NCBI RefSeq assembly: GCF_052115025.1
Contig: NZ_JBFRFW010000008.1
Location: 219,068 to 283,067 of the forward strand
Source: Bradyrhizobium_A sp052115025
GTDB lineage: Bacteria > Pseudomonadota > Alphaproteobacteria > Rhizobiales > Xanthobacteraceae
DNA: 64,000 nt
Direction of reading: 5' to 3'
Part shown: positions 59,766 to 64,000 of the stretch, one piece after another
Layout: each line of letters begins with the position of its first letter
How positions within the stretch are numbered: the stretch's first letter is position 1
The notes under the pieces: generated by a model
What the model was told of the DNA's origin: nothing
Database searches by the model: none
What the model saw: the letters and a program-made list of their open reading frames with translations, nothing else
Program-made: the position numbers and the translations under genes

Positions 59766-60724
59766 AAATCCAACAGATGCACCATCGCCCGCTGCTGCGT
59801 CCTTTGGCCACGCTGCTGACCGCAGCGCTCGCCACCGTAGCGCTGTGCACGCCGTCTCCCGCTCACGCGGTCGATGCCGCACCATCGCAAGCTGCGCCCG
59901 CGCGCATCGTCTCCGTCGGCGGCGCGGTCACCGAAATTCTCTACGCGCTCGGCCTTGCCGACCGCATCGTCGGCCTCGATGTCACCAGCCTCTATCCACC
60001 CGAAGCGCTGCGCACCAAACCGAACGTCGGTTACATGCGGCAGCTCTCGCCGGAGGGCATTCTCGGCCTCAATCCGCAGCTCGTTGTCGCCATCGACGGC
60101 GCCGGACCGAAGGAAACGCTCGCCGTGCTCAAGGACGCGAAGGTGCCGGTGATGACCGTACCCGAGATATTTTCCGAGCAGGGCATCCTCGACAAGATCG
60201 GCTTCGTCGCCGACCGGATGGGGGTCACGTCGCGCGGCGCCTGCCTTACTGCTGCGGTCTCGGCCGACCTCGCCTCGATGCATGCGTTGCGCGACAAGGT
60301 CGGCGACAGGCGCCGCGTGATGTTCGTGATGTCGCTGGTCAGCGGCCGCGCCATGGTGGCCGGCCGCCATACCGCCGCGGACGCGATCATCGACCTCGCC
60401 GGCGGCATCAACGCGGTCGCCGACTATGACGGCTACAAGCCGATCAGCGAGGAAGCCATTGTCGCTGCGAACCCCGACGTCATCCTGACCATGCAGCGCG
60501 GCGCCGATGCGGTGACGCCCGAGGCGGTGTTTGCCAATCCCGCCTTCGCCATGACGCCGGCTGCGCGCGACAAGTCCTTTGTCGCGATGGATGGCCTCTA
60601 TCTGCTCGGCTTCGGCCCGCGCACCGCGGCGGCCGCCCATGACCTCGCCGGCAGGCTTTATCCCGCCCTGTCCGGGCAGCAGCCATGGACGTCGCGCGTG
60701 CTCTCCGCCGACTGCCGCCACTGA
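59762..60724 (+). CDS. hmuT: Periplasmic heme-binding protein HmuT
   Basis: A 320-residue periplasmic binding protein with a Sec leader (LLRPLATLLTAALATVALCT, cleaved near AHA). The mature part has RIVSVGGAVTEILYALGLAD and GRHTAADAIIDLAGGINAV, features of the TroA-like heme/vitamin B12 binding family. It delivers heme to HmuUV. It overlaps hmuP by 4 bp and hmuU by 1 bp. Confidence 0.92.
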   Translation: MKIQQMHHRPLLRPLATLLTAALATVALCTPSPAHAVDAAPSQAAPARIVSVGGAVTEILYALGLADRIVGLDVTSLYPPEALRTKPNVGYMRQLSPEGILGLNPQLVVAIDGAGPKETLAVLKDAKVPVMTVPEIFSEQGILDKIGFVADRMGVTSRGACLTAAVSADLASMHALRDKVGDRRRVMFVMSLVSGRAMVAGRHTAADAIIDLAGGINAVADYDGYKPISEEAIVAANPDVILTMQRGADAVTPEAVFANPAFAMTPAARDKSFVAMDGLYLLGFGPRTAAAAHDLAGRLYPALSGQQPWTSRVLSADCRH

Positions 60725-61824
60725 TGTCGGCGCTCAACACCAGCCCGGCACGCATCACGGCACGCGCCCACGCCGGGACCGTGCGCCCCCGCGCGCTGCC
60801 CGTGCTCATTGTTTTGGCTCTCGGCTTCGTGGCCTGTGCGGCTGCGGCCGCCAGCATCGGAGCCGCGGGCATTCCATTGTCCCGCCTGCCGGCCGCGCTC
60901 GGCCTTGCAGCATCGAACGCGGATCCTGCGCTGCAGGCGCGCGATGCGCTGGTGCTGTGGTCGATCCGCATCCCGCGCATCCTGATCACCGCCATGGTCG
61001 GCGCCATGCTGGCGGTTGCCGGCGCGATCATGCAGGGCCTGTTCCGCAACCCCCTGGCCGATCCGGCGCTGGTCGGCGTCTCCAGCGGCGGCGCCTTCGC
61101 GGCCGCCACCGCCATCGTGATCACCGACAGCGCCTGGATGGCCGGCCTGCACCTGCCGCAGTTCGAGCTGCTGCCGGTAGCCGCATTCCTCGGCTCGCTC
61201 GCCACCACATCGATCCTGTACCGGATCGCCAGCCGCAACGGCCGGACATCGGTGGCGATCTTCCTGCTGTCGGGCCTCGCCGTCGCCGCGCTCGCCAATG
61301 CCGGGATCGGCCTCCTGGTGTTCGTCGCCGACGACCGCCAGTTGCGCGACATCACCTTCTGGATGCTCGGCTCATTCTCCGGCGCGACCTGGTCGAAAGC
61401 CGCCATCATTGCCCCGGTGACGGCCACCGTGCTGCTCGCCACCACGCTGGTCGGCCGGCAGCTTGACGTGCTGGTGCTCGGCGAGGCGGAGGCCTTCCAC
61501 AGCGGCATCCATGTGCAGCGCCTGAAGACCATCTGCATCGTGCTGGTCTCCGCCATGACCGGTGCCGCAGTCGCCGTCGCCGGCGTGATCGGCTTTGTCG
61601 GCATCGTCGTGCCGCACTTGCTGCGCCTTGCGGTCGGGCCCGGCCATCGCCTGCTGCTGCCGGCCTCGGCGCTGTTCGGCGCGGCCCTCGTGACCGGCGC
61701 CGACACCCTGGCGCGGACCCTTGCCGCCCCCGCCGAGGTGCCGATCGGCGTGCTCACGGCCGCGATCGGCGCACCGTTCTTTCTCGCTATCCTGCTGCGC
61801 CAGCGCGCCACGGTGCTGGCATGA
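60724..61824 (+). CDS. hmuU: Heme ABC transporter permease HmuU (FecCD family)
   Basis: A 366-residue permease of the FecCD/BtuC family with about ten hydrophobic segments. WSIRIPRILITAMVGAMLAV and AGAIMQGLFRNPLADPALVG are the family signatures. FVGIVVPHLLRLAVGPGHR is the ATPase-coupling region. ATG 60724 overlaps the hmuT stop by one base. It precedes and overlaps hmuV by 4 bp. Confidence 0.93.
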   Translation: MSALNTSPARITARAHAGTVRPRALPVLIVLALGFVACAAAAASIGAAGIPLSRLPAALGLAASNADPALQARDALVLWSIRIPRILITAMVGAMLAVAGAIMQGLFRNPLADPALVGVSSGGAFAAATAIVITDSAWMAGLHLPQFELLPVAAFLGSLATTSILYRIASRNGRTSVAIFLLSGLAVAALANAGIGLLVFVADDRQLRDITFWMLGSFSGATWSKAAIIAPVTATVLLATTLVGRQLDVLVLGEAEAFHSGIHVQRLKTICIVLVSAMTGAAVAVAGVIGFVGIVVPHLLRLAVGPGHRLLLPASALFGAALVTGADTLARTLAAPAEVPIGVLTAAIGAPFFLAILLRQRATVLA

Positions 61825-62639
61825 GCCCGGTCTACGAGCTCGCCGCCGTCAGCGCCCGGATCCGCGGCGCGACGCTGCTCGACGGCGTGTCGCTGTCGGT
61901 CACGGCCGGCGAGACCGTGGCCATCGTCGGCCCGAACGGCGCCGGCAAGTCCACTCTGATGCGGCTACTGTCCGGCGACCTCGTGCCGACCAGCGGCACG
62001 GTACGGCTGAAGGGCCACGCCATCACCGACTATCGCGCGGCGGATCTTGCCGCCAACCGAGCAGTGCTGTCGCAGCACGTGCAGGTCAGCTTTCCATTCA
62101 TGGTGGCGGAGGTCGTCGGGATGGGCGGCGGCCGGCAGCCACGCGCCGAAGTCGAGCCGCTGGTCGCCGCGGCGCTGGCGGAAGCAGAACTCGACGGCTT
62201 CGCCGCGCGGGAGTTGCCGACGTTGTCCGGCGGCGAACAGCAGCGCACGCATTTCGCCCGGGTGCTGGTGCAGCTCGCCTGTGGCGAAGCCGACCACGGC
62301 GCCGGTGCGCTGCTGCTCGACGAGCCGACCGCGAGCCTCGACATGCGCCACCAGATCAACCTGCTGGAATCGGCGAAGCGCCGCGCCCTGCAGGGCACGG
62401 CGGTGATCGCGGTGCTGCACGACCTCAACCTCGCGGCACGGTTCGCCGACCGCATTCTGGTGGTCAGGAAAGGCCGCCTGGTGGCGGATGGCGCGCCCGC
62501 AACCATCATCACCGACGACCTGTTGCAGCGCGTGTTCGAGGTCGAGGCGCGTGTCGGCACCACGCCGGGCGGCTTGCCCTTCGTGCTGCCGCAACAGATG
62601 GCGCGGACGGCGACCGCCATCGCCGCCGCCCGGCACTGA
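61821..62639 (+). CDS. hmuV: Heme ABC transporter ATPase HmuV
   Basis: A 272-residue ATPase with Walker A VGPNGAGKSTLMRLL, the signature TLSGGEQQRTHFARVL, and Walker B ALLLDEPTASLD. DLNLAARFADRILVV contains the downstream H-loop area. It energises heme import with HmuTU. It ends 14 bp before the convergent cynS gene. Confidence 0.93.
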   Translation: MSPVYELAAVSARIRGATLLDGVSLSVTAGETVAIVGPNGAGKSTLMRLLSGDLVPTSGTVRLKGHAITDYRAADLAANRAVLSQHVQVSFPFMVAEVVGMGGGRQPRAEVEPLVAAALAEAELDGFAARELPTLSGGEQQRTHFARVLVQLACGEADHGAGALLLDEPTASLDMRHQINLLESAKRRALQGTAVIAVLHDLNLAARFADRILVVRKGRLVADGAPATIITDDLLQRVFEVEARVGTTPGGLPFVLPQQMARTATAIAAARH

Positions 62640-62653
62640 CCCGCGGCTTCGGT

Positions 62654-63136
62654 TCAGGATTCCTTGAAGCCGTATTCCGGCACATTGCCGCTGGCGCCGT
62701 AATATTTGTACGGCAGGAACTTGCCGGACATGGTGATCTTGACGCGATCGCCCTTCGGATTCGGCAGCCGCTCCATCACCATGTCGAAGTCGATAGCTGA
62801 CATGATGCCGTCGCCATACTCCTCCTCGATCAACGCCTTCCACGCCGGCCCGTTGATCATCACCAACTCATAGAAGCGGTAGATCAACGGATCGGTCGGC
62901 GGCATCGGCGAGCCGCGCATCGGCGTCTCGTTCAGCATAGCGATCTCGGATTTTGACAGGCCGAACAGCTCGCCGGCATTGGCTGCCTGTGGCTTGGTCA
63001 GTTTCATCTGGCCGAGGATCGCGCCGACAATCAGGACTTCGGAATAGCCGCCGATCTTCTCGCAGATGTGTTTCCAGCTCCAGCCATTGTCGCGCTTGAT
63101 GTCGAGCAGCTTTTCAGTGAGGTCGGATCGCTTCAT
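62654..63136 (-). CDS. cynS: Cyanate hydratase (cyanase)
   Basis: A 160-residue cyanase, full length. Catalytic residues appear as R87 and E90 (PLIYRFYELV) and S113 (GDGIMSAIDF), spaced as R96/E99/S122 in the E. coli enzyme. It converts cyanate and bicarbonate to carbamate and CO2, which yields ammonia. ATG 63136 is preceded by GAGGAGACTTCC. It is not linked here to cyanate transporters or a carbonic anhydrase. It is convergent with hmuV. Confidence 0.95.
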   Translation of the reverse strand: MKRSDLTEKLLDIKRDNGWSWKHICEKIGGYSEVLIVGAILGQMKLTKPQAANAGELFGLSKSEIAMLNETPMRGSPMPPTDPLIYRFYELVMINGPAWKALIEEEYGDGIMSAIDFDMVMERLPNPKGDRVKITMSGKFLPYKYYGASGNVPEYGFKES

Positions 63137-63327
63137 GGAAGTCTCCTCTGCATGGACGTCTCCTGTGGTCGTTGGGGGGATCTTCGTCGGATGGCTCCGG
63201 CCGCACCACCGCGACGACAGGGTTGCAATCTCCCGTCGTTTCGACAAACGTCGTGGCCGGAAGTATTGCAGCCTCCACCCCCGCCGCGCAACGACGCGGC
63301 CGATGCGAGATGGAAGGACGAGCCGTC

Positions 63328-63798
63328 ATGCCGACCGACGAAGCATTCCTGCGCCGCACCTTCGATGTGGCGAGCCGCGCCAAGGCCCACGGCAACCATC
63401 CATTCGGCGCCATCCTCGTCGATGGGAAGGGACAAGTGCTGCTCGAACAGGAGAACGGCTACCTGCCCGCGCGCGATGGCACCGCCCATGCCGAGCGGGT
63501 GCTGGCGACACGGGCCTGCACCTCCTTCGCGCCGCAGGTGCTGGCGACGGCCACGCTGTATTCGTCGGCCGAGCCCTGCGCGATGTGCGCTGGCGCAATC
63601 TACTGGGCCGGCATCGGCCGCGTGGTGTACGGCCTCAGCGAGCACCACCTGCGCACGCTCACCGGCAATCATCCTGAGAACCCGACACTCGACCTGCCCT
63701 GCCGCGACGTGTTTCGCACCGGTCAGCGCCCGACCGAGGTGGTCGGACCGTTGCTCGAGGACGAAGCGGCCGCGCAGCATCTCGGCGCCTGGTCGTAA
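63328..63798 (+). CDS. Nucleoside/guanine deaminase family (CMP/dCMP deaminase fold)
   Basis: A 156-residue zinc deaminase. Zinc ligands and catalytic Glu are in GTAHAERVLATRA (His-Ala-Glu) and SAEPCAMCAGAIYWAG (Cys-Cys). PFGAILVDGKGQVLLEQENG is the N-terminal half. Its length is typical for guanine deaminase-type or TadA-like proteins. It may deaminate guanine or another nucleobase, and tRNA editing is less likely but cannot be excluded. ATG 63328 follows GGAAGGACGAGCCGTC. An in-frame ATG six codons upstream is the alternative. Confidence 0.82.
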   Translation: MPTDEAFLRRTFDVASRAKAHGNHPFGAILVDGKGQVLLEQENGYLPARDGTAHAERVLATRACTSFAPQVLATATLYSSAEPCAMCAGAIYWAGIGRVVYGLSEHHLRTLTGNHPENPTLDLPCRDVFRTGQRPTEVVGPLLEDEAAAQHLGAWS

Positions 63799-63804
63799 CA
63801 ACGC

Positions 63805-63835
63805 GACGGCGCCGCGGGAGGTTCGCGGCGCCGTC
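63805..63835. terminator. Strong GC-rich hairpin between convergent genes
   Basis: A perfect 12-bp stem GACGGCGCCGCG / CGCGGCGCCGTC with a 7-nt loop lies between the deaminase and the outer-membrane protein, which converge. There is no T-run on either side, so it may be a bidirectional pause or a Rho-linked terminator rather than a canonical one. Confidence 0.5.
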
Positions 63836-63853
63836 TCGGCTGTCGGTCTGTGC

Positions 63854-64000
63854 TCAGAACTTGACCGACACGCCGGAGTACAGCGACTTCTCGGTGCAGC
63901 TCTTGTTGTTGACGCCACCCGCAAAGAAGCAGACGCCGTTGGCCGGATTGCCGTCATCGAGGCCGAACTTGTTCTCCCAGTAGCGGTAGGCCACCCAGAC
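63854..64000 (-). CDS. C-terminus of an outer-membrane beta-barrel protein (partial)
   Basis: Only the last 48 residues are in the window. Alternating strand pattern (WVAYRYWENKFGL) and a final SLYSGVSVKF ending in aromatic Phe fit the C-terminal signature recognised by the BAM machinery. It has two Cys residues (VCFFAGGVNNKSC), possibly a disulfide-closed loop. The start is outside, so identity is not known. Confidence 0.6.
   Translation of the reverse strand, partial: VWVAYRYWENKFGLDDGNPANGVCFFAGGVNNKSCTEKSLYSGVSVKF

Noticed and set aside
63252..63270. Possible sigma-54 promoter upstream of the deaminase gene (TGGCCGG...TTGCA)
   Set aside because: The spacing between GG and GC is 11, not 10, which normally abolishes sigma-54 function.
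1..64000. tRNA, rRNA, CRISPR, prophage or insertion-sequence features
   Set aside because: I found no tRNA-like cloverleaf, rRNA segment, regular spacer-repeat array, integrase, transposase or phage genes by reading both strands.

Overview
The window is GC-rich DNA from an alphaproteobacterium, most likely a Bradyrhizobium/Rhodopseudomonas-type member of the Nitrobacteraceae. The genus is inference. It rests on the dense, mostly catabolic and ABC-transport gene content, a hmuP-type heme locus with an IsdG-like heme oxygenase, and the palindromic intergenic repeats. I see no tRNA, rRNA, CRISPR array, prophage or insertion sequence. Two single ambiguous bases (23928, 58526) interrupt genes that are otherwise intact.

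Layout. 1-9114: the 3' end of an RND efflux pump with its terminator, a GNAT/DUF1127 pair divergent from a LysR regulator, a crotonase-MarR pair with a perfect 20-bp palindrome upstream, and an EamA exporter divergent from a MocR regulator, then a thioesterase. 9509-14906: a five-gene operon holding a complete BMP-type ABC importer and a cysteine hydrolase closely resembling biuret hydrolase, preceded by a possible sigma-54 promoter. 14922-23014: a putative amidoligase/peptide-modifying cluster (transglutaminase-like protein, circularly permuted ATP-grasp plus alpha-E protein, transglutaminase plus DUF2126 amidoligase, divergent zinc metallopeptidase). 23129-35950: a peptide/amino-acid scavenging region with an amidase, a Dpp-type solute-binding protein, an M20 peptidase, then a tandem glycine riboswitch in front of a DadA-like oxidase, Dpp permeases, a fused Dpp ATPase, an M81 (MlrC-like) peptidase and an M20D amidohydrolase.

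36083-48204: an acyl-CoA ligase, a second RND pump operon (TetR, adaptor, permease, terminator), CvpA, a class V aminotransferase, two crotonases, an Lrp regulator and an SDR. 48273-51552: a stand-alone molybdopterin oxidoreductase and a HisC-like aminotransferase. 51728-55969: a periplasmic binding protein and a class II (degradative type) HMG-CoA reductase, divergent from a MocR regulator whose start codon lies inside a repeated motif. 55974-62639: the heme uptake locus (hutX, an IsdG-like heme oxygenase, hmuR; divergent hmuPTUV). 62654-64000: cyanase, a nucleoside deaminase and the C-terminus of an outer-membrane beta-barrel protein.

How the parts work together. Several loci point to scavenging of unusual nitrogen and carbon sources: biuret, cyanate, peptides or D-amino acids/glycine, and mevalonate. 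Iron comes from heme. Most regulators sit divergent to or next to their probable targets. Several of them lack a Shine-Dalgarno sequence and have operator-like palindromes directly at the start codon.
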